This document shows, piece after piece, positions 15,906 through 23,930 of a DNA stretch of 32,879 bases (position 1 is the stretch's first letter; every line of letters starts with the position of its first letter). The position numbers and the translations under genes are program-made. This stretch comes from Bermanella sp. Its GTDB lineage: Bacteria; Pseudomonadota; Gammaproteobacteria; Pseudomonadales; Oceanobacteraceae. The notes below the pieces were generated by a model. The model was given only the letters and a program-made list of their open reading frames with translations. It was not told the origin of the DNA and did no database searches. The stretch is from positions 1 through 32,879 of the forward strand of contig JAPYOO010000002.1 in the NCBI GenBank assembly GCA_029938135.1, given 5' to 3'.

Positions 15906-17228
15906 ATGATACTTTCAAAATTTGTCGCAAGCGGCGCTTTATTGTTGGCTGCACAAAGCAGCATAGCCACCGTAGAACAATCAGAATTGCGTGACACACT
16001 TGATGTTTTATATGTGCAGGATAAGGTCTCGTCCATTACCGACAGTGACTTAACTATCCGCGAAGATTTAGGAGAAACCTGGCTAAACGGCAGCAAGGAA
16101 TACGAACTAGAAGTGGTAAAAGACATTATTAACCAGCTAGGCAAACTCCAACTAGGCACGTACGTTGTAGATGATAGCCCTGCACTAATTACGAATATAA
16201 GCGAAGAAATCACCAGCGGGCGCCAAGATTACTATATCTTACGGGACGCACACCCTAAGGCACACCAGTGTGTGAACGCCTCATTCACCGTGGAAGATAA
16301 TAACTTTTTCCCAGACGGTTTCTTGGGTGAAGGCAACATTCAACATGATGCCATCGTACGTTTCTCAAGTTCTAACCCCTCTCCAGACAGCGATGCCGTT
16401 AATGGAGTACGTGGGGCAGCCGTTAAGGTATTAATGGGCGATCAGACTCACGATTTTGTGATGCAAACTCACCCTAACTTCCCTACTGACAACGTTGAGC
16501 AATTTTCAAATTTAATTAAACTGGGTCGCACCCAAAACTGCTTAAGCATCGTCCCTGATCCAGACAACCAATCTCCTTGGGGCCCTCTGTTTGACTTTAC
16601 TTACCAATTATCCAAAGCCACTCAGTGTTTAGTCCAGTCTGATTTCAACATATTTGATCTGCCTGAAACTGTTGGCTCTATCATGCGTTTTCAAGAAGGA
16701 TTTGAAGAAAGCCCCATCAAGTCAGCATTTGACTTCGACTATTTCAGCGTAACTCCCTACGCCTATAAAGACATTGTTTTCAAATACGAAGTGTCCCCAG
16801 CAATCTGTAATGAGCCTAACAGTGAAAATAAGTCATTCAACCCAAGCGAAGCGAATGATACTGATGGACTAGAAAAGAACATTCAACGTGTACTGGGTGC
16901 CGGTTCAGCCTGCTTTGACTTAAATGTGGTAGCACGCCCTACTGACCTTTCCGATAAGGACGCCATTGAATCTTTAATCACTACTTGGGATGAAAAATCA
17001 TCTCACGTTCTTGAGCGTGTAAAGGTGGCCTCTATTGTGGTTCCTCAGTTAGTGCAAGGCTTCGAGATATCGCCTGTCGCTTGTGACGAAATGCGTAACA
17101 ACAACGGTCGTGTCGCCGATGGATTTAAACCACTGGGCTCTGTTAGCCGTGGCCGTATTCCAATATACGACCGCTTGTCTGCTTTCCGCCTAGAAGCTAA
17201 CGAACATCTTCGCAATATGAATAAGTAA
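15906..17228 (+). CDS. Secreted catalase-like haem protein (y4iL-like)
   Basis: The start is ATG 15906 (AAGGA seven bases before) rather than the TTG one codon earlier; the product has 440 residues. A signal peptide (ILSKFVASGALLLAAQSSIA) sends it to the periplasm or outside. The core resembles catalase-family proteins of the y4iL-like type: RDAHPKAHQCVNASFTV with candidate distal His116, then IVRFSSSNP, GVRGAAVKVL, HDFVMQTHPNF and, at the end, GSVSRGRIPIYDRLSAFR, where the final Arg/Tyr could include the proximal haem ligand. Typical catalases are longer (about 480) and cytosolic. The reaction may be peroxide removal or oxidation of an organic peroxide. It has its own upstream dyad and promoter, and a hairpin follows. 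Haem binding is inference. Confidence 0.78.
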   Translation: MILSKFVASGALLLAAQSSIATVEQSELRDTLDVLYVQDKVSSITDSDLTIREDLGETWLNGSKEYELEVVKDIINQLGKLQLGTYVVDDSPALITNISEEITSGRQDYYILRDAHPKAHQCVNASFTVEDNNFFPDGFLGEGNIQHDAIVRFSSSNPSPDSDAVNGVRGAAVKVLMGDQTHDFVMQTHPNFPTDNVEQFSNLIKLGRTQNCLSIVPDPDNQSPWGPLFDFTYQLSKATQCLVQSDFNIFDLPETVGSIMRFQEGFEESPIKSAFDFDYFSVTPYAYKDIVFKYEVSPAICNEPNSENKSFNPSEANDTDGLEKNIQRVLGAGSACFDLNVVARPTDLSDKDAIESLITTWDEKSSHVLERVKVASIVVPQLVQGFEISPVACDEMRNNNGRVADGFKPLGSVSRGRIPIYDRLSAFRLEANEHLRNMNK

Positions 17229-17249
17229 TTCGTTGCGAAGTTTAAATAC

Positions 17250-17270
17250 CCTGGGTGATTTCTGCCCAGG
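17250..17270 (+). terminator. Short hairpin after the catalase-like gene
   Basis: CCTGGG (17250-17255) pairs with CCCAGG (17265-17270) around a 9-base loop, about 20 bases after the stop codon. No T-run follows, so it may protect the 3' end rather than terminate. Confidence 0.35.
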
Positions 17271-17406
17271 TAGACCCATAAAGTCACCTCTCACCTCTCA
17301 TTTCGCATGTACAGGCTGCAATCTCAATTACACTGTGAGTTTATTCCCAGTTATTGCCAGCCCAACATACTTCCTGCGCCCTACTAATCAGCCTCTTTAC
17401 AAGCAA

Positions 17407-17435
17407 TGAACATACAATATAGATAACGGTATAAT
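17407..17435 (+). promoter_or_regulatory. Promoter-like pair far upstream of the DUF1254 gene
   Basis: TGAACA (17407-17412) and TATAAT (17430-17435) are spaced by 17 bases. Transcription would begin near 17442, about 205 bases before the DUF1254 start codon, giving a long leader or a separate small RNA. The rest of the 420-base gap 17229-17648 shows a 3' hairpin and a small dyad (GTTAT/ATAAC near 17607), but no coding potential that I trust. Confidence 0.4.
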
Positions 17436-17648
17436 GAATTCCCCCAGCCTCAATGTTTAACATGCCGAAGCTCACCACCAACAACGGCTGGCTACATCTT
17501 TTGTGGCCATTTAATCGTTAAATCTACCCGTGCCCTTATCGCCCAAACTATTACGTATAGCAGAGCAAGCCATCTCCAGATAACTGCATTAGCCTTTCAT
17601 GAATTGTTATGACAGTATAACTATCAAAATAATTAAAGACTTATTCCC

Positions 17649-19022
17649 ATGACCCATATAACAAAAACAAGATTATGGCTGTTAACGGCCATCCTAATAC
17701 TAACGGTAGCCAGCATTGCCAGCGTTAAACTCATAAAACAAAGCGCCAATGCCTATGTATTTGGCTACCCGCTGGTATTAATGGAGTTAACACGCAAATC
17801 TATGACCGCGGATAGTCCAGCTAATGCCCGCAGCAATAGCCTGGCTCATATGCGTGCTTTCCCTGACCACAACTTTCGCCAAGTGGTGCGCCCCAATGAC
17901 GACACGCTATACAGTGTGGCCTGGTTTGATTTAACAAAAGAGCCCATGATCATTAGCACCCCAGCCTCTGATCGCTATTACGTATTACCCTTTATGAACG
18001 CTTGGACCGATGTATTTGCCACTGTTGGCACCAACTCCACAGGCAATCAAGCAACGAATGCAGTCTTAGTAGGCCCCGACTGGAAAGGCGCTCTGCCAGA
18101 TGGCCCTAACGTCATTAAAGCCCCCACTAATATGGTGTGGATGATTGGCCGAATACAAACAAATGGTAAAGATGACATTCCAAATGTGGCGGCCTTCCAA
18201 GATCAAATGAGCATCACCCCATTGAGTCAATGGCCACAAGGTAAACCCAATGCCCGCTCGATCATTGAGAACTTCGATGACATCGATACCCGTAACAATC
18301 CCAAGGCACAAATAGATGCGCTTAGCGCTGACGATTTTTTCAATATGTTAAGTACATTAATGGCCAAGCAGCCTGCCCGTGAACACGACCAGCTAGCCAT
18401 AGAAAATCTTGCCAAAATAGGTGTAAATCCAGGGTGGCGCGTTGACGTAAATGCCATTCAAAAACACCTTATTCAGCTAGGGGTGTCTCTCGCCAATGAT
18501 AAAATGCATGAAGCCATCGACTCACAAAGTGCCAGCCCCGTTGAAAATGGCTGGATAATGTGGCGCGATACCATCGGCCAAACGGGCACTCATTACAATA
18601 TACGAGCAGGTGTGGCTATGGCGGGTTTAGGTGCCCTTCCTATCAGTGAAGCGGCGTATGCAAGCACATCTATCGATAACAAAAACCAAATTTTAAAAGG
18701 CAAAAACCAATACAAGATTCATTTTCCAGCGGGACAAATACCCCCAGCAAAAGCCTTTTGGTCATTAACACTCTATGATGTGGACGGCTTCATGGTGCAA
18801 ACCGAACTTAACCGCTACCTTTTAGGAAGTCGTGATCCTTTAATTTTTAACACCGACGGCTCGCTGGATCTTCACATTGCACATACCCAACCAACAACGG
18901 CTGAGTCAAACTGGCTACCTGCCCCTAAGGATCAATTTACGTTAATGTTAAGAATGTATAGTTTAGATAAAAACTTTTACGACGGCAGTTGGAAGATCCC
19001 CTTTGTTGAGCGTATTAATTAA
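17649..19022 (+). CDS. DUF1254/DUF1214 domain protein
   Basis: A 457-residue protein with an N-terminal hydrophobic segment (about 9-26: LWLLTAILILTVASIASV), which is an uncleaved anchor or signal peptide. The N-terminal DUF1254 domain shows AYVFGYPLVLMELTR, RPNDDTLYSVAWFDL and YYVLPFMNAWTDVFA. The C-terminal DUF1214 domain (about 340-450) has ARA-type segments, PPAKAFWSLTLYD and DGSLDLHIAHTQP, and ends YDGSWKIPFVERIN. Proteins with both domains are widespread and lack a proven function; they are exported and often sit near stress or lipid genes. No Shine-Dalgarno is obvious. It converges on a TetR gene. Family assignment is firm, function open. Confidence 0.88.
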   Translation: MTHITKTRLWLLTAILILTVASIASVKLIKQSANAYVFGYPLVLMELTRKSMTADSPANARSNSLAHMRAFPDHNFRQVVRPNDDTLYSVAWFDLTKEPMIISTPASDRYYVLPFMNAWTDVFATVGTNSTGNQATNAVLVGPDWKGALPDGPNVIKAPTNMVWMIGRIQTNGKDDIPNVAAFQDQMSITPLSQWPQGKPNARSIIENFDDIDTRNNPKAQIDALSADDFFNMLSTLMAKQPAREHDQLAIENLAKIGVNPGWRVDVNAIQKHLIQLGVSLANDKMHEAIDSQSASPVENGWIMWRDTIGQTGTHYNIRAGVAMAGLGALPISEAAYASTSIDNKNQILKGKNQYKIHFPAGQIPPAKAFWSLTLYDVDGFMVQTELNRYLLGSRDPLIFNTDGSLDLHIAHTQPTTAESNWLPAPKDQFTLMLRMYSLDKNFYDGSWKIPFVERIN

Positions 19023-19040
19023 CCCGCTTTCATTAACGAG

Positions 19041-19063
19041 TTAACCTCTGAAAAAGAGTTTAA
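19041..19063. terminator. Weak hairpin between convergent genes
   Basis: TTAA-CTCT (19041-19049) pairs with AGAG-TTAA (19055-19063), with one mismatch between the blocks and loop GAAAA. It overlaps the stop codon of the minus-strand tetR gene. Confidence 0.3.
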
Positions 19064-19671
19064 GCATTAAAGTTGTGCCCATACACCGCTAAAAACATGA
19101 TACATACCTGCTGCGCAAAGGCCGCGTGATCTTGAGCGGGTATGGCATCCTTACCCAACATAATTTGTGGCCAAAAAGCTTGTGCCTTAATAAGGCTGTG
19201 AAATTGTGCACCGGCCTGTGCTGCATCACTTACATTTAGCGCGCCCTGCTTACCCGCCTGCTGCATCCAAATGGTTAACGACGACTCTTCAGAGTCAAAA
19301 CGCTCCAATATGGATTGGGCCATCGCGGGGTTATGAATAAACTCGGCCATTAGCACTCTAGAAAGCCGCATAAAGTTGCCCTCACTCACCACAGCCAGCT
19401 CTTTCATGGCCAAAGCAATAAGCTGCTCTGATACACCCACATGCTGATTAAAATCGACTGACGTCGCCTGATTCGCCGTCTGCCAAACCGACTGAGCAAT
19501 CGTCTCAAATAAATCTTGCTTGGAGGGAAAGTGATTGTACACAGTACGCTTAGATACCTCGGCCTTAGCTGCCACGGTATCCATACTGGTGCCCTGAAAG
19601 CCATTCACTTGAAACAGCTCAATGGCGGCTTGAATAATGGCCGCTTTTTTTCGTGCACTAAGGGTAGGCAT
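19060..19671 (-). CDS. TetR/AcrR-family regulator (AefR-like)
   Basis: A 203-residue TetR protein. The N-terminal helix-turn-helix lies at residues about 10-55, with the recognition helix in VSKRTVYNHFPSKQDLF. The C-terminal ligand domain resembles the AefR-like type (VLMAEFIHNPAMAQSILERF, then GAQFHSLIKAQAFWPQIMLG). It is divergent from the lipoprotein metallo-hydrolase gene. The 111-base gap contains a large, almost fully symmetric operator, which makes control of both genes by this repressor the best hypothesis. In minus orientation TTTACA and TAAACT boxes with a 16-base spacer lie within the operator. The ligand is unknown. Confidence 0.9.
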   Translation of the reverse strand: MPTLSARKKAAIIQAAIELFQVNGFQGTSMDTVAAKAEVSKRTVYNHFPSKQDLFETIAQSVWQTANQATSVDFNQHVGVSEQLIALAMKELAVVSEGNFMRLSRVLMAEFIHNPAMAQSILERFDSEESSLTIWMQQAGKQGALNVSDAAQAGAQFHSLIKAQAFWPQIMLGKDAIPAQDHAAFAQQVCIMFLAVYGHNFNA

Positions 19672-19712
19672 GTGCGAGTAACCCTATAAATAAACAGATG
19701 GAACAATCAATT

Positions 19713-19764
19713 CTACACTAACGAGTTTACTTTTTGAAATTCAAATGTAAACTCTCCAGTGTAG
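19713..19764. promoter_or_regulatory. Double TetR operator with face-to-face overlapping promoters
   Basis: CTACACT (19713-19719) plus GAGTTTAC (19723-19730) are mirrored exactly by GTAAACTC (19747-19754) plus AGTGTAG (19758-19764), with 16 bases in the middle. Each half is itself an imperfect palindrome of 18 bases, so two TetR-type sites face each other about 34 bases apart. On each strand TTTACW and TAAACT lie 16 bases apart, and the -35 of one promoter covers the -10 of the other: plus boxes 19726-19731 and 19748-19753, minus boxes 19746-19751 and 19724-19729. Repressor binding would shut both directions together. Confidence 0.75.
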
Positions 19765-19782
19765 TTTCAAAGGAGCACACCA

Positions 19783-20916
19783 ATGAAAGTCACTGTTCAA
19801 TCATTTTTGCCGTTAGGAGCGTTTATTATGGTCGTATCCCTCACCGCCTGTGCCAGCCAATACAACAAGGATAAATTAGAAGCCTCACCGCATTATCAAG
19901 CAGGAGAATTCATTAATAGTGAACCCTTTGAGAAACCAGGCCTGGCTAAAACATTGCAAATAGTTAAACGCTTCATATTTGAAGATAAATTTAATACGAT
20001 TCCTGCCAAGCCGATACCCGTCACCCCCATTAATGGCCTACAACTAAGCCAAGAGTTATCTAAACAAACCGCCGTACACCGTTTAGGCCATTCCACGATT
20101 TTAATGGAACTTAATGGTGAGTTTTGGTTAACGGACCCCGTGTTTTCGGATAGGGCTTCACCGGTACAATGGGCGGGGCCAAAACGCTTTCACCCTACCC
20201 CCATTAACATTGAAGACTTACCCCAAATAAGTGGCATTATCATTTCCCATGACCATTACGATCATTTAGATAAAAACACCATTAAGGAAATTCACCCTAA
20301 GGTGAAAGGGTTTTATGTGCCCTTGGGCGTGGGTGAACATTTATTAGATTGGGGTGTGCCGCAAGAAAAAATTCACGAGTTTGATTGGTGGCAAGAGGAA
20401 AAAGTGGGCGATATTACGTTAGTGAATACACCGGCCAACCATTTCTCAGGCCGAGGTTTAAGTGATGGCAACAGCACACTTTGGTCTTCATGGGTGATCA
20501 AAACCCCACAACACACATTGTTTTTTAGCGGCGACTCTGGTTACTTTGATGGCTTTAAAAAGATTGGAAAACGTTATGGTCCGTTTGATTTAACCATGAT
20601 GGAAAACGGCGCCTACGATAAAAGCTGGCAGCATGTGCACATGAGTCCGGAGCAATCTATGCAAGCTCATCAAGATTTAAAAGGAAAAGTGATGATGCCC
20701 ATTCATAACGGCACATTTGACTTGGCATTTCATGAATGGAGCGACCCTTTTAATCGAATTAAACAATTAGCCAAGGATCAATCACAAACATTAGCCACGC
20801 CCCAAATGGGCCAGCGCTGGTTATTAGAAAACGCCACTCCTCAAGCGGCTTGGTGGAAAATAGCAAAATTAGACAATATTGACGATTTGCTACCCGAACT
20901 TACGTCACCACGTTAA
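19783..20916 (+). CDS. Lipoprotein metallo-hydrolase, NAPE-PLD/UlaG-like MBL fold
   Basis: A 377-residue protein opening with a lipoprotein signal (VVSLTACAS, Cys near residue 24). The mature part has the MBL metal motif SHDHYDHLD with His156, His158, Asp160 and His161. Further features are LGHSTILMELNGEFWLTDPVF at the fold's start, ANHFSGRG, FSGDSGYFDGF and MPIHNGTFDLAFHEW near the end. This arrangement matches bacterial proteins related to N-acylphosphatidylethanolamine phospholipase D and UlaG. It should act on a phosphodiester or lipid at the periplasmic or outer-membrane face. AAGGAG precedes the ATG. The symmetric operator lies immediately upstream and the TetR gene is divergent. It converges on the DUF4105 gene. 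The physiological substrate is not known. Confidence 0.87.
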   Translation: MKVTVQSFLPLGAFIMVVSLTACASQYNKDKLEASPHYQAGEFINSEPFEKPGLAKTLQIVKRFIFEDKFNTIPAKPIPVTPINGLQLSQELSKQTAVHRLGHSTILMELNGEFWLTDPVFSDRASPVQWAGPKRFHPTPINIEDLPQISGIIISHDHYDHLDKNTIKEIHPKVKGFYVPLGVGEHLLDWGVPQEKIHEFDWWQEEKVGDITLVNTPANHFSGRGLSDGNSTLWSSWVIKTPQHTLFFSGDSGYFDGFKKIGKRYGPFDLTMMENGAYDKSWQHVHMSPEQSMQAHQDLKGKVMMPIHNGTFDLAFHEWSDPFNRIKQLAKDQSQTLATPQMGQRWLLENATPQAAWWKIAKLDNIDDLLPELTSPR

Positions 20917-20925
20917 ATATAGATA

Positions 20926-20955
20926 ATGTATGGGGATAACCCCTCCCCATAACAT
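20926..20955. terminator. Hairpin between convergent hydrolase and DUF4105 genes
   Basis: TATGGGGA (20929-20936) pairs with TCCCCATA (20944-20951), extended by ATGT/ACAT with one bulged base. No long T-run is present on either side, so its efficiency as a terminator is uncertain. Confidence 0.45.
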
Positions 20956-20997
20956 TCGCTGGTGAGACCCTTAAACCCATAACAATGTCAGCTCATA

Positions 20998-22911
20998 TCA
21001 GAAAAAATAATATTGATAAGAAATCTTACCCTCTGTGAAAGTGTTTTTTTCTTGCTTCTCTCGAGCGGCCGTCAGTTTTAGTGAATGGTTTTTAGCAATA
21101 TTAAAGTTATGTATGTATTGACTGCGATAGCGGTATACACCATTACTAAATTCTTCACCACTTAGCTCAATATGTGCTGTGCTTGAGCCAAAGTGATGCA
21201 GCATGCCAGTAGATAGCCCTAAGGCGGGAGTAATCACACTTTCAAATCCACGATTGCGTTCTAAGCGCCCAATTAGCAGGCCATAGATTAAATTATTTTC
21301 AAAGGGTTTATAAGCACCGCCTGCACCTCCAGTTACGTGCGCCACTAAGCGTTGCTGGCCCGCGGTAAATTGTCTTTCTAGACCGGTATATACTTTCCAA
21401 GAAAGCGGTTTAAATAACTGCGTTCGAGCGGTAAGCGAGAATATATCAATCACATCAAAACGCTGTAATTTTAAACTCCCCCCATCGCTGTCTCGTACTA
21501 CAATATTCCCCATATTTATTTGTGCACCCTGTAAAAATCCATGCTCGTTATCCTCCAAGCTATGAAAAGAAAACCTGAAGGCTGCTTCGCCGTACTTTTG
21601 TTTGTTTTCCTCGCCCATCGAAAAAGAGGCTCGCTGACTATCGTGACTATTTTCAGGTCGAGCTGATGGTACGGGTGGAGGTGAAGTTTTATGAATAGGA
21701 AATGTATTTAAGGCTTTTAATAACGCGTGGCTATTTTTTGAGCTTTGCGGGTCTCGGGCTGCACCTGTTTGTTGAAAGCGAAGATACTTGTATGCCGCGT
21801 TAATTATTTTTTCTTTATTAATTTCAGATAAAGAGAAAAAATCGTGACGGTTCATTAACGATGAGTTTTGTGAAATAGACTTTACTAGATCCAGTTGATC
21901 TTTGGGTATTTCTGTCAGTAAATACTCAAGTATTGTCACTTGAGATGGACGATAGTGAGCACCTGTAATAAGCCCCGCTCTTTCAATGGATCTAATGGTA
22001 TCTACTGGAATAGCGGCATATTTAAAGTCATTGGTTAATTCAATTGACGGGCGGGCTATTTCCAAAAGCTCCAGTAAACGGTAAGAGCAATTCTCATCTA
22101 AAAAGTAGTAGTCAAATTCAATTTCTTGCAGCTCCCATAAGTGAGTAACAATCCGCTTGGTTTCTTGCTGCGTTAGATTAAGCGGGTATTCCCAAATATC
22201 GCGTTTTTCTTTTTGATTATATTCTCTTATTTTTTTGAAATAAGGTGCAACAATAAAAAACCCGGGGTAGCCACCTGACAAGCCCCTGAATGCATAAAAC
22301 AATGAATTATCACCTTCGCGAACATTGGCCCCAAAATTAACGGCCATGGAAAGCCAGTCCGAACTATTTTCGCTTTTTGCTGGGTCTAAGCGCAATAACG
22401 TGTGGCCAAACATAGAGGAAGGACTATTAAGATGGTAAGCGGGGAAAACCAATGTTACTTGATTATCGGGAATGAGTTTCCTCCATTGTTTGTATTTTAA
22501 ACACGCTATTTTTGGTATTCGTGAGTCATCAATTTCAAGTTTATTTGTCAACCAATTCAGACGTGCGACAAATCGACATTGAGGATGGCTTTCATCGTCT
22601 GATGTATTGTTAAAAAAGGCACTAACCGTTTGAAGCAGCTCAGTCTTGGGGTTTTGTTTGCCATCAAGCGCATTAAAAAATCGAGGATCATCAACCTGGC
22701 TTAACAGACTCTCTGAGCTGCCCTTTTTATCGTAATGTAATAGGTTGATCCATTCACGGTGTTGCCAAAGCTTTAGCTCATCCGCTTTGCTGTGTAATTG
22801 GGCAATATATGAATCAGTATTGGCTTGCACTGAATTAAAAGAAAACAGCAATGATAGAACGAGTAACGTTAACCGAATCGAATAGGCGTACTGCTTTGTG
22901 TGAATTGGCAT
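20998..22911 (-). CDS. DUF4105 (Lnb N-terminal-like) envelope protein
   Basis: I start at ATG 22911 (637 residues), because a -10-like TATATT on the minus strand ends only two bases before the upstream ATG at 22950, so transcription would begin at or after that codon. A signal peptide follows (RLTLLVLSLLFSFNSVQA). The DUF4105 / Lnb N-terminal periplasmic domain shows LVFPAYHLNSPSSMFGHTLL with His170, then FRGLSGGYPGFF, and LDENCSYRLLELLE with the conserved Asn-Cys pair. The last 200 residues are rich in alternating polar and aromatic residues and end YQYYFF, as in an outer-membrane beta-barrel strand. The His and Cys suggest a papain-like or NlpC/P60-like centre, which is inference. Function is unknown. 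Confidence 0.8.
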   Translation of the reverse strand: MPIHTKQYAYSIRLTLLVLSLLFSFNSVQANTDSYIAQLHSKADELKLWQHREWINLLHYDKKGSSESLLSQVDDPRFFNALDGKQNPKTELLQTVSAFFNNTSDDESHPQCRFVARLNWLTNKLEIDDSRIPKIACLKYKQWRKLIPDNQVTLVFPAYHLNSPSSMFGHTLLRLDPAKSENSSDWLSMAVNFGANVREGDNSLFYAFRGLSGGYPGFFIVAPYFKKIREYNQKEKRDIWEYPLNLTQQETKRIVTHLWELQEIEFDYYFLDENCSYRLLELLEIARPSIELTNDFKYAAIPVDTIRSIERAGLITGAHYRPSQVTILEYLLTEIPKDQLDLVKSISQNSSLMNRHDFFSLSEINKEKIINAAYKYLRFQQTGAARDPQSSKNSHALLKALNTFPIHKTSPPPVPSARPENSHDSQRASFSMGEENKQKYGEAAFRFSFHSLEDNEHGFLQGAQINMGNIVVRDSDGGSLKLQRFDVIDIFSLTARTQLFKPLSWKVYTGLERQFTAGQQRLVAHVTGGAGGAYKPFENNLIYGLLIGRLERNRGFESVITPALGLSTGMLHHFGSSTAHIELSGEEFSNGVYRYRSQYIHNFNIAKNHSLKLTAAREKQEKNTFTEGKISYQYYFF

Positions 22912-22977
22912 CTTAATGTCTAAGTAATTAATTTTAGCAATGGTGAGCATGTAATATAAACGATGCAGTGCAAATAG

Positions 22978-23017
22978 AAAGAGGGCCCGACATTAAACAA
23001 TGCAGGGCCCTCTTTTT
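22978..23017. terminator. Strong terminator after the DUF3015 gene
   Basis: AAAGAGGGCCC (22978-22988) and GGGCCCTCTTT (23005-23015) form a perfect 11-bp stem with a 16-base loop. A T-run follows on the plus strand and a broken one on the minus strand. It ends transcription from the DUF3015 gene before the DUF4105 gene starts. Confidence 0.75.
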
Positions 23018-23063
23018 AAGCTAATATTTCTAACTAGCTCTTCTCATATATAAGCGTACAAAC

Positions 23064-23537
23064 CTAGCTGGTGTATTTAGCTAGACGCGCGTCTGCTTTC
23101 ATTACACTTTGAAGAGAACCCATTACTTCTTCAGCCGTTACATCAGCGCTTGGAAAAATCACGTTGAAGTTTTTATGTGTTACTTCTGCAAACGTTTGAC
23201 GATCTTCAGGAGCAACACCCATAAGTACGGCTACTGCGTTCAAGGCTTCGCCGTGCCCCATAGCAACATCTTGAGAAAATTCATCCATTACAGAAGCAAT
23301 CATTGATTTGCCACCATACGATAATGTGCCTTCAGTTGAACAACCGTTAGTACCAGAGGTCATGCCAAACGTTTTGTTACCTGAAGTGCCGTTAATGGTA
23401 GAGGCGAGGAAATGTACTGGGCCTGCATCGCCTTCAAACAACATATTACCCCAACCACAATCTGGTCCACCAGGAGCGACTGCAAACGAGCTAGAAGCTG
23501 CGACCATTAAAATTGCGCCAGTGATTAGTTTTTTCAT
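23064..23537 (-). CDS. DUF3015 periplasmic protein
   Basis: The start ATG 23537 follows TGGAGAG at a 7-base distance, while the longer frame to 23576 has no such site. The 157-residue product has a signal peptide (MKKLITGAILMVAASSSFAV) and then the DUF3015 pattern PDCGWGNMLFEGDAGP, HFLASTINGTSGNKTFGMTS and CSTEGTLSY; the two Cys may form a disulfide. The family is exported and uncharacterised in gammaproteobacteria. It has its own promoter (23582-23609) and a strong terminator, so it is a single-gene unit. A Fur-like sequence lies farther upstream. The start choice is firm. Confidence 0.82.
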   Translation of the reverse strand: MKKLITGAILMVAASSSFAVAPGGPDCGWGNMLFEGDAGPVHFLASTINGTSGNKTFGMTSGTNGCSTEGTLSYGGKSMIASVMDEFSQDVAMGHGEALNAVAVLMGVAPEDRQTFAEVTHKNFNVIFPSADVTAEEVMGSLQSVMKADARLAKYTS

Positions 23538-23581
23538 TCTTACTCTCCATTTTCGATAAATGTAAGTCAACTGCAAATTTC

Positions 23582-23609
23582 ATAGTAGCAGCATGTAAAT
23601 GGGATGCAA
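23582..23609 (-). promoter_or_regulatory. Sigma-70-like promoter of the DUF3015 gene
   Basis: Read on the minus strand, TTGCAT (23609-23604) and TACTAT (23587-23582) are spaced by 16 bases, with the start codon about 45 bases beyond the -10 box. Confidence 0.5.
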
Positions 23610-23646
23610 CCGCTGCACTGGAGATACTTAGGCCAAATCAAGATTT

Positions 23647-23665
23647 TGTAATGATTATTATTTTA
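23647..23665. promoter_or_regulatory. Weak Fur-box-like sequence
   Basis: TGTAATGATTATTATTTTA (23647-23665) matches the 19-base Fur consensus at 14 positions by hand count. A weaker AATGATAAT block lies at 23721-23729. The 393-base gap 23538-23930 is very AT-rich, so chance is possible. I see nothing else there apart from the promoter at 23582 and a TATAAC box near 23879. Confidence 0.2.
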
Positions 23666-23930
23666 ATATTTTTTTGCCGGTCTAAGTCAATATAATTACT
23701 AAAGATCACTAAAAATTAGGAATGATAATGAGTTAATATTTTCAATGTTAATTTACGTCTAATAAAAAAGCATTAAATGAATTAGTGGCTGCTACCGTCT
23801 AAATAAAAATTTTTAATAGTGATCACCTTTCCAGTTTAATGCGCGCAGGTTACCATGTTATATGTTCAGAATTTCCGTTATAACAAATTGGCGCATTGGG
23901 TCGACTGAGTTTATTTTTGGAGTTGAATAA

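Noticed and set aside
15899-16213. 104-residue minus-strand frame
   Set aside because: It is antisense to the start of the catalase-like gene, with no independent support.
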